Of a DNA stretch of 64,000 nucleotides, positions 43,185 through 52,700 are shown piece by piece (the stretch's first letter is position 1; each line of letters begins with the position of its first letter). Source of the stretch: an uncultured Bryobacterales bacterium (lineage in GTDB: Bacteria; Acidobacteriota; Terriglobia; Bryobacterales; UBA6623). The stretch lies in assembly GCA_958295955.1 (NCBI GenBank), contig OY282420.1, forward strand, positions 2,432,435 through 2,496,434, in the 5' to 3' direction. The notes under the pieces are model-generated. The model was not told the origin of the DNA. It made no database searches and was given only the letters and a program-made list of their open reading frames with translations. The translations under genes were made by a program, and so were the position numbers.

Positions 43185-44498
43185 ATGCAACGGCTGCCGT
43201 TCGTTCTCGCGGCGCTCGCAATCGCGGCCGCGCCGGCCGCGGCGAGCGACAACTGGCCGCAGTGGCGCGGCCCCCATGGCAACGGCACGAGCGATGCGAC
43301 CGGCCTTCCGGTTCGCTGGAGCGCGACGGAAAATGTAATCTGGCGCACGGCCTTGCCCAGTTGGGCGGCGGCGACGCCGATCGTCTGGGGCGATACCGTC
43401 TTCGTCACTTCGGCGGAAGAAGGCTCCAACTTGAACCGGCCGAACTCGCGGCTGTTCGGCGGGGGCGACGACGCGCGCGACCGGCTCTATCTGATCGCGC
43501 TCGACCGCGAGACCGGAGCCGTTCGCTGGCAGCAGTCGATGGGGCGCGGAAACCGCATCGGCAACAAGCAGAACATGGCTTCGCCGTCGCCGGTCACCGA
43601 CGGCGAGCGCGTCTGGGTCGTCAACGGCAACGGCGAGTTGCGCTGCTTCGACTTTTCCGGGCGCCTGCTCTGGATGCGGGACTTGCAAAAGGACTACGGC
43701 AAGTTCGGCGTTCAGTTCGGCTACGCCTCGTCGCCGGTGCTGCATGAAGGCGTGCTCTATCTGCAGAACCTGCAAGGGATGTACACCGACGACCCCTCGT
43801 ACCTTCTGGCTGCGGACGGCCGGTCCGGAGAAACGATCTGGAAAGTCGAGCGGCCGACCGACGCCCGCCACGAAACGCCCGATTCCTACTCGACGGCGAC
43901 GTTGGCCGAGACCGGCGGCGAGCCGCTGCTCATCGTTTCGGGCGCCGGCTACGTTACCGCCCACGATCTGAAGACGGGCCGCGAGCGATGGCGCGCCGGC
44001 GGGCTGAATCCCAACGACGCGACGAATTATCGGACGATCGCCTCGCCGCTCGTCGTCCGCGATATCGTGCTGGCGCCGTCTCGCAGAAGGCCCTTCATCG
44101 CCTTCCGCGCCGGCGGCGCGGGCGACGTCACCGATTCCAAAAGGCTCTGGTCCACCGATTACGGACCCGACGTTCCGACCCCTACGAGCGACGGCGAGCG
44201 GCTGTACATCATCGACGACAGGGGCGTCGCGCTCTGCTTGAGGGTGCGCGACGGCAGCATCGTTTGGGAGCGCACGCGCATCGAGCCGGGAACCTACAGC
44301 GCTTCGCCGCTGCTGGCCGACGGGAAGATTTACGCAATCAGCGAAGAAGGCGCAACGACCGTTCTGAAGGCCGGCGACGAGTTCGAAATCCTGGCCGTGA
44401 ACCGTCTCGACGACTACACCCTGGCCTCGCCCGCCGCGGCCGGGAACCGACTCTTCATCCGCACCGCCGGATACCTGTACTGCATCGGCAAGCCGTAA
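43185..44498 (+). CDS. Exported PQQ-like beta-propeller protein
   Basis: 437 residues with a signal peptide (to about 21, AAASD). The mature start DNWPQWRGPHGNGTSD is the hallmark of the PQQ-binding-like quinoprotein family common in Acidobacteria and Planctomycetes. Blades can be followed through repeats such as LYLIALDRETGAVRWQQ, LRCFDFSGRLLWMRD and VTAHDLKTGRERWRAGG. No PQQ catalytic Asp/Cys-Cys is visible, so it is more likely a scaffold or sensor than a dehydrogenase. ATG 43185 lies 7 nt after TACCAT (43172-43177); earlier in-frame starts are unlikely. Confidence 0.86.
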   Translation: MQRLPFVLAALAIAAAPAAASDNWPQWRGPHGNGTSDATGLPVRWSATENVIWRTALPSWAAATPIVWGDTVFVTSAEEGSNLNRPNSRLFGGGDDARDRLYLIALDRETGAVRWQQSMGRGNRIGNKQNMASPSPVTDGERVWVVNGNGELRCFDFSGRLLWMRDLQKDYGKFGVQFGYASSPVLHEGVLYLQNLQGMYTDDPSYLLAADGRSGETIWKVERPTDARHETPDSYSTATLAETGGEPLLIVSGAGYVTAHDLKTGRERWRAGGLNPNDATNYRTIASPLVVRDIVLAPSRRRPFIAFRAGGAGDVTDSKRLWSTDYGPDVPTPTSDGERLYIIDDRGVALCLRVRDGSIVWERTRIEPGTYSASPLLADGKIYAISEEGATTVLKAGDEFEILAVNRLDDYTLASPAAAGNRLFIRTAGYLYCIGKP

Positions 44499-44535
44499 CG
44501 GTCCGCGCCGCGGCCGCCGGCCATACTGAAAAACC

Positions 44536-45198
44536 ATGCCCGCAATCCGTCTCCTCCGGCGCCGCGCGTTGAGCGCCCAAGCCGTTCATTTGGTCTTCCA
44601 GGCGGAGTTCGAGCACGTTGCGGGTCAGTACCTGGCTCTCGGCGGCGCGGGGCGCAAGCGCTACTATTCGATCGCCTCCGCGCCGCGCGCCGACCGCACG
44701 CTCGACTTGTGCGTGGACGTTCGGGGAGATTTCGGGCAATATCTCAACACGCTCGCGTTAGGCGCGGAAGTCGAGGCCGAGGGGCCGGCAGGCAAAATGC
44801 GCCTGCTCGATGCGCGCCGCGCGGCGCTTTATTTTGCCGCGGGCACGGGCATAGCACCCGTCCGCGCCATTCTTCAGGCGCATCTCGCCGCGAACCCCGA
44901 CGCCGACGCACGGCTCTTTTTCGGCGCGCGGCGCGCGCAGGACCTGTTCTATCGAGACGAGTTCGAAGCCCTGGCCGAGCGCCGGCCGAACTTCGTTTTC
45001 CACCCGACGGTCAGCGGCGAAGACCCGCACTGGCGCGGTCGGCGCGGCCGCGTGTCCGCCCATCTCGAAGAAGCCCTGCAAGGCCGCGGCAGCCGCGACG
45101 CATATTTCTGCGGGCCGCGCGAGATGGTCGAGCGCCTGAAGATCGACCTGGCCGCCGCCGGCATCCCCGACGAGCGGCAGTCCTACGAGCGATACTGA
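44536..45198 (+). CDS. Ferredoxin/flavodoxin-NADP+ reductase-type flavoprotein
   Basis: 220 residues. The FAD domain is short (to about 95) with RKRYYSIASAP, the RxYS motif that binds FAD phosphate; the NAD(P) domain has AAGTGIAPVRAIL and YFCGPREMV near the end. It lacks any iron-sulfur or globin domain, so electrons must go to a separate partner, perhaps a ferredoxin or oxygenase encoded elsewhere. The pyridine nucleotide preference is not clear. It follows the propeller gene by 37 bp. Confidence 0.82.
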   Translation: MPAIRLLRRRALSAQAVHLVFQAEFEHVAGQYLALGGAGRKRYYSIASAPRADRTLDLCVDVRGDFGQYLNTLALGAEVEAEGPAGKMRLLDARRAALYFAAGTGIAPVRAILQAHLAANPDADARLFFGARRAQDLFYRDEFEALAERRPNFVFHPTVSGEDPHWRGRRGRVSAHLEEALQGRGSRDAYFCGPREMVERLKIDLAAAGIPDERQSYERY

Positions 45199-45200
45199 AT

Positions 45201-45275
45201 ATGCAGGCTGCTTTCCCTTCCATCGCGGAGCGCGTAGCGGAAAGCCCCAGGCTGCGCAAAGCGGTACTAAAATAG
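45201..45275 (+). CDS. Possible 24-codon small ORF before thrS
   Basis: An ATG two bases after the reductase stop opens 24 codons (MQAAFPSIAERVAESPRLRK then AVLK) ending in TAG at 45273-45275. The stop overlaps a TAAAAT hexamer (45268-45273), a likely -10 for thrS. There is no Thr run, so it is not a Thr attenuation leader peptide. It may be nothing more than a chance ORF coupled to the reductase gene. Confidence 0.2.
   Translation: MQAAFPSIAERVAESPRLRKAVLK
45268..45273 (+). promoter_or_regulatory. Candidate -10 box of thrS
   Basis: TAAAAT lies 72 nt before the thrS ATG at 45346. Unlike most promoters here it would give a leader of about 65 nt, which contains a short GCGG/CCGC hairpin around 45310-45326. 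This could leave room for translational control of thrS. Confidence 0.35.
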
Positions 45276-45345
45276 AAAAGCCGGTTTCTCTTCCATCCGC
45301 GCCGGGAGCGGGTTCGTAAACCGCCTCCGCAGTATTTCGCCGCCC

Positions 45346-47289
45346 ATGCCCAACATCCAAGTCACCCTGCCGGACGGCTCCGGCCGCACAGTCGCCCAAG
45401 GCGCCACCGTGCTCGAAGTCGCCGAGCAGATCAGCCCCGGCCTCGCCCGCGCGGCTCTTGTCGCCAAGCTCGACGGCGCGCTGGTCGACCTCGCAACCGA
45501 GTTGACCGCCGACGCCGACTTGCAGTTGCTGACCGACCGCGACCCCGAAGCGCTCGAGGTCTATCGCCATTCCTCGGCGCACCTGCTCGCCGCCGCAACG
45601 CTCGAGCTTTACCCGGAAACCAGGCTCGGCATCGGCCCGCCGACCGAACAGGGCTTTTTCTACGACATGTATAGGGAGCAGCCCTTCACTCCCGACGACC
45701 TGCTCAAGATCGAGGAGCGGATGCAGCAGATCGTCAAGCGCGATCTCAAGAACGAACGAGTCTATATCCCGCGCGAAGAGGCGCTTGCCGCGTACCGCGA
45801 GCAGGGCGAGTTCATGAAGTGCGAGCTCATCGAGGAGAAAACCGACGACCCGCAGGTTTCGGTCTATAAAACCGGCGAGGCGTTCAGCGATTTCTGCCGC
45901 GGGCCGCACATTCCTTCGATGGGCCGCATCAAGGCGTTCAAGCTGCTGTCCATCGCCGGGGCCTACTGGAAAGGCGACGAAAAACGGGAGCGGCTGCAAC
46001 GCATCTACGGCACGTCGTTTTTCAACGGGAAAGACCTCAAGGAACACCTGCGCCGCCTGGAAGAAGCCAAGAAGCGCGACCACCGCAAGCTCGGCAAGCA
46101 ACTCGACCTCTTCAGCATTCAAGAGGCCGCCGGGCCGGGTCTGATCTTCTGGCACCCCAAGGGCGGGACGGTGCGCCGCATCATGGAAGACTGGCTGCGC
46201 GACCAACTCGTCTCCCGCGGCTACGGCCTGGTGACCACCCCCCACGTCGCGCGCCGCCATTTATGGGAGACCTCGGGGCATGCGCAGTTCTATGCCGACG
46301 ACATGTTCAAGCCGATGGAGCTGGACGACTCGCTCTACCAGCTCAAGCCGATGAACTGTCCGTTCCACATCCTGATCTACAAAGACAAGCTGCGCAGCTA
46401 CCGCGACCTGCCCGTGCGGCTGGCGGAGTTGGGCACGGTTTACCGCTACGAGCGCTCGGGCGTGATGCACGGCCTGATGCGGGTGCGCGGCTTTACCCAG
46501 GACGACGCCCATATTTTCTGCGCGCCCGAGCAGGTCAAGTCGGAGGTGATCGGCTGCGTCGATTTCGCCCTGGAAGTGCTCCGCGTTTTCGGGTTCGACA
46601 AGTTCGAGGTGGAGCTCTCGACGTGGGACGGCGGCGCAAGCGGCAAGTATGCCGGAACCCCCGAGGAGTGGAAGCTTGCCGAGGACGGCCTCTTCGACAC
46701 GCTGCAGGAGCGCGGCATCGAAGCCAAGGTCATGACCGACGAGGCGGCATTCTACGGCCCCAAGATCGACATCAAGCTGGTGGACGCCATCGGGCGCTCG
46801 TGGCAACTCTCGACCGTGCAGTTCGACTTCAATCTTCCCCGGCGGTTCGGACTGGAATACATCGGCGAAGACGGCAAAGCCCACCTGCCGATGATGGTTC
46901 ACCGCGCCCTGTGGGGCTCGGTCGAGCGCTTTTTCGGCGTGCTGATCGAGCACTACGCGGGCGCTTTCCCGCTTTGGCTTGCGCCGGTGCAGGTCAAGGC
47001 GCTGCCCATAACCGACGCGCAGAACGACTACGCGCGCGGCGTCGTCGAGTGGCTCGAGGCGGCCGGCGTCCGCGCCGAGCTCGATGCGCGCAGCGAAAAG
47101 ATCGGCTTCAAGATCCGCGAAGCGCAGTTGGCCAAGGTCCCTTACATGCTGGTCGTCGGCCCGCGCGAGGCGGAATCGGGCCAAGTGGCGGTGCGCCACC
47201 GCAGCGCGGGCGATCTGGGGGCGGAGTCGGCGGACGATTTCCTGGCGCGCATCCGGCAGCCGATCGCCGACCGCGAACCCCGCGCCTGA
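45346..47289 (+). CDS. thrS: Threonyl-tRNA synthetase
   Basis: 647 residues, full length. A TGS domain (1-62), the N2 editing domain with H75-x3-H79 in RHSSAHLL and the CRGPHIPSMG segment, the class II core with motif 2 (TVYRYERSGVMHGLMRVRGFTQDDAH), the zinc Cys in MNCPFH, motif 3 (HRALWGSVERFFGVLIEHYAG) and the anticodon domain (PITDAQNDYA to the end). All expected residues for Thr activation and Ser editing are present. It ends 2 bp from the convergent pyrF. Confidence 0.97.
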   Translation: MPNIQVTLPDGSGRTVAQGATVLEVAEQISPGLARAALVAKLDGALVDLATELTADADLQLLTDRDPEALEVYRHSSAHLLAAATLELYPETRLGIGPPTEQGFFYDMYREQPFTPDDLLKIEERMQQIVKRDLKNERVYIPREEALAAYREQGEFMKCELIEEKTDDPQVSVYKTGEAFSDFCRGPHIPSMGRIKAFKLLSIAGAYWKGDEKRERLQRIYGTSFFNGKDLKEHLRRLEEAKKRDHRKLGKQLDLFSIQEAAGPGLIFWHPKGGTVRRIMEDWLRDQLVSRGYGLVTTPHVARRHLWETSGHAQFYADDMFKPMELDDSLYQLKPMNCPFHILIYKDKLRSYRDLPVRLAELGTVYRYERSGVMHGLMRVRGFTQDDAHIFCAPEQVKSEVIGCVDFALEVLRVFGFDKFEVELSTWDGGASGKYAGTPEEWKLAEDGLFDTLQERGIEAKVMTDEAAFYGPKIDIKLVDAIGRSWQLSTVQFDFNLPRRFGLEYIGEDGKAHLPMMVHRALWGSVERFFGVLIEHYAGAFPLWLAPVQVKALPITDAQNDYARGVVEWLEAAGVRAELDARSEKIGFKIREAQLAKVPYMLVVGPREAESGQVAVRHRSAGDLGAESADDFLARIRQPIADREPRA

Positions 47290-47291
47290 TC

Positions 47292-48038
47292 TTACCTGCC
47301 TGCTCGGCGGTCTTGCTCTCCGCCGGCAAACACGTCCGCAATCGTTTTCTGCATGGCCAGGGCAGCGGCGCGCGGGTCGGGAGCGTCGCGGATCGGCCGC
47401 CCCACGACGATATGGTCGGCGCCGTTCAAGAACGCTTGGCGCGCGTCGACGGTTCGTTTCTGGTCGTCCGCCGGACGGTTCTCGACCGGCCGGATGCCCG
47501 GCGTGACGACGACGAGCCTGTGGTCCAAATTTTCGCGCAGCGCGGGGACCTCCAGCCCCGACGAAACGACGCCGTCGCAACCGATCTCCAGCGCCCTCCT
47601 CGCGCGCGAAAGCACCAGCCGGGCAGGGTCGCAAGCGAACCCGAGATCGTCGAGATCGCCGCGGTCGAGGCTCGTCAGCACGGTAACGGCCAGCACTTTC
47701 ACGCCGCCCTTGTTGGCGCAGGCGGCTTCCAGAATGCCGTCGTTGCCGTGAACGCTGCAACAGGTCACGCCGCGCCCCTGCAGCCGGCGCACCGCTCGGC
47801 CTACCGTCGCCGGCACGTCGAAGAACTTCAGGTCGACAAAAATCTTCTTGCCCTGCGCGGCGAGCTCGTCGACGAGCTCGAAGTACCCCCCGGCCATGAA
47901 GAGCTCCAGTCCGAGCTTGTAGAACGTAACGCTGTCGCCGAGCGTTGCGGCCAGCGAACGGGCGGCGTCGGCGCCGGGCGTGTCGAGCGCGAAAATGAGC
48001 CGGTCTTCAAGCGCGATGGGCTTTGTCGAAAGAGGCAT
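47292..48038 (-). CDS. pyrF: Orotidine-5'-phosphate decarboxylase
   Basis: 248 residues from ATG 48038. The family active site FVDLKFFDVPATV supplies the catalytic Asp-Lys-Asp set, with LIFALDTP at the N-terminus, VTPGIRP near the phosphate loop and IVVGRPI at the end. It forms UMP in pyrimidine synthesis. The frame is open to 48113, but the added residues are Arg/Pro-rich. No other pyr gene is nearby. The 3' end faces thrS with 2 bp between stops. Confidence 0.94.
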   Translation of the reverse strand: MPLSTKPIALEDRLIFALDTPGADAARSLAATLGDSVTFYKLGLELFMAGGYFELVDELAAQGKKIFVDLKFFDVPATVGRAVRRLQGRGVTCCSVHGNDGILEAACANKGGVKVLAVTVLTSLDRGDLDDLGFACDPARLVLSRARRALEIGCDGVVSSGLEVPALRENLDHRLVVVTPGIRPVENRPADDQKRTVDARQAFLNGADHIVVGRPIRDAPDPRAAALAMQKTIADVFAGGEQDRRAGR

Positions 48039-48100
48039 CTCCGACCAGCGTAGCGGATGAGCGTCCCCGTCGTTCCGCGGGGGCGGCCGGCGCCGTCCCC

Positions 48101-48121
48101 AGTCACGAGTCACGAGTCACG
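48101..48121 (+). repeat. Three tandem 7-bp repeats
   Basis: AGTCACG is repeated three times without gap between pyrF and higA, just downstream of the toxin-antitoxin operon on its strand. The unit count may vary between strains. I see no sign that it encodes anything. Confidence 0.75.
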
Positions 48122-48182
48122 GGTCTTGGCGACGCGCGGCCCGCGACTCGAAACCCGCGACAGCCGCGCGCAGCGCGGTCTG

Positions 48183-48560
48183 CTACGCGGCGACGGCTTC
48201 CGATTCCGCAAGCATCTGCTTCACTTCCCGAACGACCGGCGCTTCGGAGCGCGGCTGGTTCAAGCGCTTGCGCGCTTGCGCAAGGTCCCACTTCAACTGA
48301 GATTCCAACCAGGAATCGGCTAATCCCCAGCCGACGGCTTCGAGCTTCATGGCCGTGTCGAGAGTTATCGGGCCGCGTTCGTTCAGGATGCGAGAGAGTG
48401 TGACCCGGCTAACCCCGATCTTGGCGGCGGCTTCGCCGATAGTCATTCCCGGCTGATCTTCCGGGAAATCGGGATCTTGAAATACAAGGTCTCGCAACAA
48501 ACAGCCGGGGTGCGGCGGATTCAGCCGCATGTAGGCGTTCTCATCGACTCCAACAATCAT
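48183..48560 (-). CDS. higA: HigA-type antitoxin, XRE-family HTH protein
   Basis: 125 residues. The N-terminus MRLNPPHPGCLLRDLVF is the HigA/VapI signature, followed by an HTH (MTIGEAAAKIGVSRVTLSRILNERGPIT) and GWGLADSWLESQLKWDLAQ. The C-terminal 25 residues are an unusual acidic and basic tail. Antitoxins of this type bind the toxin and repress the operon. It starts 12 bp after the toxin stop with GGGAG five nt upstream of ATG 48560. Order toxin-antitoxin is the reverse of most systems but normal for higBA. Confidence 0.9.
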   Translation of the reverse strand: MIVGVDENAYMRLNPPHPGCLLRDLVFQDPDFPEDQPGMTIGEAAAKIGVSRVTLSRILNERGPITLDTAMKLEAVGWGLADSWLESQLKWDLAQARKRLNQPRSEAPVVREVKQMLAESEAVAA

Positions 48561-48572
48561 GTTTGCTCCCTT

Positions 48573-48860
48573 CTAATGGTAGTCCGCAAGGTCAACGTCG
48601 TAGGCGTTCCCGTGTTCGTCGACGCGGAACGTGATTCGCCGGTTGCCGGTAACCCGCACCGTCCAAACTCCCTTGTCGCTTCCCGTCAATTCGTGCAGCC
48701 GGTAACCCCGGAATATGCGCAGGTCTTGCAGCGGCCTCCCGCTGTCTAAATGCTTCAATATCTTGACGATCTTTGCGAGTTGTTGGCGCTGGAGCTTCCG
48801 TGCGTCGTGCTTCTCGAAGAACCTCTTGAGCGCGTTGCTCTTGAATCCCGTTATCGCCAT
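48573..48860 (-). CDS. higB: HigB-type mRNA interferase toxin (RelE fold)
   Basis: 95 residues, the right size. Family features are FKSNALKRFFEKHD, LDSGRPLQDLRIFRGYRLHELTGSDKGVWTVRVTGNRRITFRV and VDLADYH at the end; the basic RVTGNRR strand and terminal His match the RelE-like active site. HigB cuts mRNA on the ribosome. ATG 48860 lies 11 nt after a TATGCT box (48877-48872), which overlaps a direct ACAGC repeat that may be the HigA operator. Confidence 0.9.
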   Translation of the reverse strand: MAITGFKSNALKRFFEKHDARKLQRQQLAKIVKILKHLDSGRPLQDLRIFRGYRLHELTGSDKGVWTVRVTGNRRITFRVDEHGNAYDVDLADYH

Positions 48861-49062
48861 AGCATCGTTACAGCATACAGCGATTTACGCCGAAGAATCC
48901 GGGGGCAGCGGCGGCGGCCCGTCCGCGGGAACCGCATGCCGCGGGCTTTTCAACTGCGCGCTGCCATCTCCCCGGCGGATATCGTACAATGTTCATTTAC
49001 GCCGCTTGGCGGGATGAAACAGTCCGGCGAAGGCGCAGCCGGTTGCAAAGGAAGCAGCGCAT
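48861..49062. promoter_or_regulatory. Divergent region between higB and the carbonic anhydrase gene
   Basis: 200 bp without a supported gene. The minus strand holds a TATGCT -10 for higBA. On the plus strand TACAAT (48986-48991) could start the carbonic anhydrase mRNA, about 70 nt before its start, and AAGGAAG about 8 nt before TTG 49063 is a good Shine-Dalgarno. The ACAGC-AT-ACAGC direct repeat at about 48870-48881 could be an operator. Confidence 0.4.
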
Positions 49063-49596
49063 TTGAAGCTCCCGCAATTCGAAGCGATGTCTCAGGGGCA
49101 GTCGCCCGAGGCATTGTTCATCACCTGTTCGGACTCGCGCCTGATGCCCAGCCGCATCACCCAGACCGGCCCGGGCGAGTTGTTCGTCATCCGCAACGCG
49201 GGCAACATCGTGCCGCCGTACGGCTCCGGCGTGGGCGGAGCGATCGCCGCTGTTGAATACGCCGTCGCCGTGCTCGAGGTACCCAACATCATCGTCTGCG
49301 GCCACACGCTTTGCGGCGCGATGAAGGCCGCCTTGCAGCCGGACGGACTCGAGACCGTTCCGCACGTCAGGGATTGGATCAAGTTCGCCGAGCCCGCCAG
49401 ATTGACGGTTGACGAGTTACGCCCCAACCTCGACCCTGCCGCTCGTTGGCGCGCGCTGGTCGAGCAGAACGTCTGCCAACAGATCGCAAACCTGAAGACT
49501 CATCCCTGGGTCGCGGCGCGCACGGCCGTGGGGCGCCTGCGGCTGCAAGGCTGGGTGTACGATCTTGAAGCCGGGCGCGTGCTCGGGGTGCGATAA
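49063..49596 (+). CDS. Beta-class carbonic anhydrase, short N-terminus
   Basis: 177 residues. All metal-site residues are present: C22, D24 and R26 in TCSDSRL, H81 and C84 in CGHTLCGAM. The fold continues to LQGWVYDLEAGRV. Beta-CAs usually have another 20-30 N-terminal residues forming the arm that crosses to the partner subunit; upstream in frame there is a TGA just 16 codons before and no such sequence. I therefore start at TTG 49063, supported by AAGGAAG. It reversibly hydrates CO2. A frameshift loss of the arm cannot be ruled out. Confidence 0.85.
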   Translation: MKLPQFEAMSQGQSPEALFITCSDSRLMPSRITQTGPGELFVIRNAGNIVPPYGSGVGGAIAAVEYAVAVLEVPNIIVCGHTLCGAMKAALQPDGLETVPHVRDWIKFAEPARLTVDELRPNLDPAARWRALVEQNVCQQIANLKTHPWVAARTAVGRLRLQGWVYDLEAGRVLGVR

Positions 49597-49749
49597 AGGC
49601 GTTCGACACGCTTCCGCCGATTCCAATCCGGCCGGCGCCGGGCAACCCGTTCCGTAAAAAATTTTCGCCGCGGCGCATCCGGCTGGTGTACTATTGAGGC
49701 CGACGCTTGCGCGCGCCGAGTCGCCGCAGTGATCGGGAGGTGGACAGCG

Positions 49750-52700
49750 ATGAGTAGAAACAAAGCGCGCCGCGGCTCTCTTGTCGGCATTTGGCTGACG
49801 GCCCTGACGCTCGTTGCCGGTCTCAACATGGAGCCGGCATACGCTCAGGTGCTTTACGGCAGCATCGTCGGCAACGTGTCAGACGGAACGGGCGCGGTGA
49901 TTCCCGGCGCTCAAGTCACGATCACGCACGACGAGACCGGCGCGACCCGCGCGGGGGAGTCGAACGCCTCGGGCGTTTACACCTTCCCCACGCTGGCCAC
50001 CGGCAGCTATACGGTCGAAGTCCGTTCGGAGGGCTTCCGCACGCATAACGAGACCGGCGTCACCGTCGGCGCCAACGATGTCACCCGCGTCGACGTGGAC
50101 CTGCAGGTCGGCCAGGTCACCGAGACCGTGGAGATCAGCGCGGAAGCCGTGCGTCTGCAAACCGACCGCGCGGAAGTGCGCGCCGAGGTTGACAAACGCG
50201 ACCTGCAAAACGTTCCCGTCCCCTTGGGCCGCAACTATCAAATGCTCTTGCAGACCATTCCGGGCTTCTCGCCGCCGCGCAACGCGCACTCGGTGCCCGC
50301 CAACCCGACGCGCGCGGTGCGTTTCTCGGTCAACGGCACCAGCGAGCAGAGCAACAACGTGCGCATCGACGGCGCTTCGAGTTACAACCCGAACCTGACG
50401 CACATGCAGGGCATCAACCCGGCGCTGGAGTCGATCGAAGTCGTCAACGTGGTGACCAACTCGTTCGACGCCGAGCAGGGTCTGGCCGGCGGGGCTTCGA
50501 TCAACCTGCAGATCAAGAGCGGCTCCAACGACCTGCACGGCTCGGCCTTCTGGTACCACAACAATCAGCGCTTCCAGGCGTTTCCTTACTTCAAGGGAAC
50601 GCTGACGCGCAAGCCGAAGTTCATCTACAACCAGGCCGGGGCCACGATCGGCGGACCGATCAAGAAGAACAAGGCGTTCTACTTCTTCAGCTACGAGCGC
50701 ACGGCGGAGCACTCGAACGCCACGAAACCCGTCAAAGTCCCCAACGCGGCGATGCGCGCCGGCGATTTTTCCGCCTCGCCGCAGCCGATCTTCGACCCGC
50801 TGTCCGCCGCCGTCGGCGACGAAGGCGCCCGCACGCAGTTCCCGGACAACAAGATCCCCGAGAACAGAATCGCGCGGGCCAGCCGCATGCTCGCCGGTAT
50901 GACCGACGATTGGCATCTGCCGAACCAGCCCGGCAGCGGCGCTCTCGGGCTGAACCGCAACTACCTGGCGGGCATCACCTACGCCTTCGACCGCCATCAG
51001 GTGGACAGCAAGGCGAACTTCAACCTGAGCGACAAATGGACGGCGTTCGCCCGCCTCAGCTTCTTCTATTACGAGCAGAACAATCCGGCTGCTTTCGGCA
51101 ACCTCTCCGGCGACTTCGTTCACCCGACCAACTTCCGCACCGACAACGGATTCGGCCCGACCTACAGCGGCACGGTGTCGACGACCTACGTCGCCCGCCC
51201 GAACCTGATCTTCGACGCCTACGTAGGCACGATGCTGCTCGACAGCAACGCCTTCGCCGGCAATCTCGACCAGAGAATCGGGCTCGACGTGCTGGGCATT
51301 CCGGGAACCAACGGCGACGGCGTCCCCGGCGAAGCCGGCACGTTCTACGGAGGCATGCCGCGCATGCGCTTCGACGCCGGATTCGGCAACCTCGGCTACC
51401 GCGCGACCTCGCCCTTCATCGGCCACGACTTCCAGTATCAGATCGCGCTCAACGGCAACTGGACCAAGGGCAACCACGAAGTGCGCTTCGGCACGGACAC
51501 CTTTCTCATCCACATCAACCAGGAAGTCGCCAACTTCCCCGGCGGCGACGCCCCGGCGGGCGGTTTCCGCTTCCGCAACTCCACCACCAGCCGCCCGGGC
51601 ACGGGCACCAGCGACTACAATGCGATCGCCTCGTTCATGCTCGGCCTCTCGCGCGACTCGGCGCGCAACTTCCTCACCGGCAAGAACCTGCAAACGCGCT
51701 CGCGACAATACTCGTTCTACATCCGCGACCGCTGGCAGGTGCGCCCCGACCTGACCCTGTCGTACGGTACGCGTTGGGAGTATTTCCCTTTTCCGGTGCG
51801 CCCCGACCGCGGCCTGGAGCGTTTCGACATCGACAACAACATCATGTTCGTCTGCGGCATCGGCTCGGTGCCCCGCAACTGCGACCTGCCGCAAAGCAAG
51901 AAGCTGTTCGCGCCGCGGGTGGGCCTCGCCTGGCGCGCGACCGACACGTTCGTCGTGCGCGCCGGCTACGGGCTGACTTACGACCCGTTCAACCTCGGCC
52001 GCGACCTGCGCGGCAACCTGCCGACCCAGTTCTCGCAGCGCCTGCCCCTGCCCAACTCGCGCTCGTGGTCCACCACTCTGGATGAAGGTTTCCCGGCGAT
52101 CCCGCCCGTGCCCGTGGAAGAGCGAATCGCCATGCCGTTGACCGCCAACGTGGCCACGGCCGACGGCAACTACAACCGCGGCTACGTGCAGTCCTGGAAC
52201 TTCACCCTCGAAAAGCAGGTCGGCTCGTGGATCGCCTCGGCGGGCTATGTCGCCACGCGCTCGGTGCGCCAAAGCTCGCGCTTGGAGGCCAACTGGAGCG
52301 ACCTTGGCGCCGGCAACCGCGGCCGGGTGCTGCGGCAGCGTTACGGGCGAACCGCCAATACGCTGTTCTGGGGCACGCTGGGGACGCCGAAATACGACGC
52401 GCTGCAGGTCAAGATCGTGCGCCGCACGACCAGCGGGCACCAGTTCAACCTGGCCTACACCTGGGCGCACGGCCGCGGCTATACCGCCGAGAGCTCGACG
52501 GCGCAGCCGCGCGCGCGGCATCCGCTTTACTACGGGAAGAATTACGGACCGTTGAACCAGGACATCCGCCACAACCTGGTCATCTCCAACGCCTACGAGT
52601 TGCCTTTCGGCAAGGGCAAGCGCTTCGCGCAAAGCGGGCCCGCGGCCGCGGTTCTCGGCGGTTGGCAGATCAACGGCTTGGCCTCGCTGCGCACGGGCAC

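Noticed and set aside
45201-45345. Thr attenuator or T-box leader in front of thrS
   Set aside because: No Thr-rich leader peptide, no T-box sequence and no terminator hairpin with T-run could be found.
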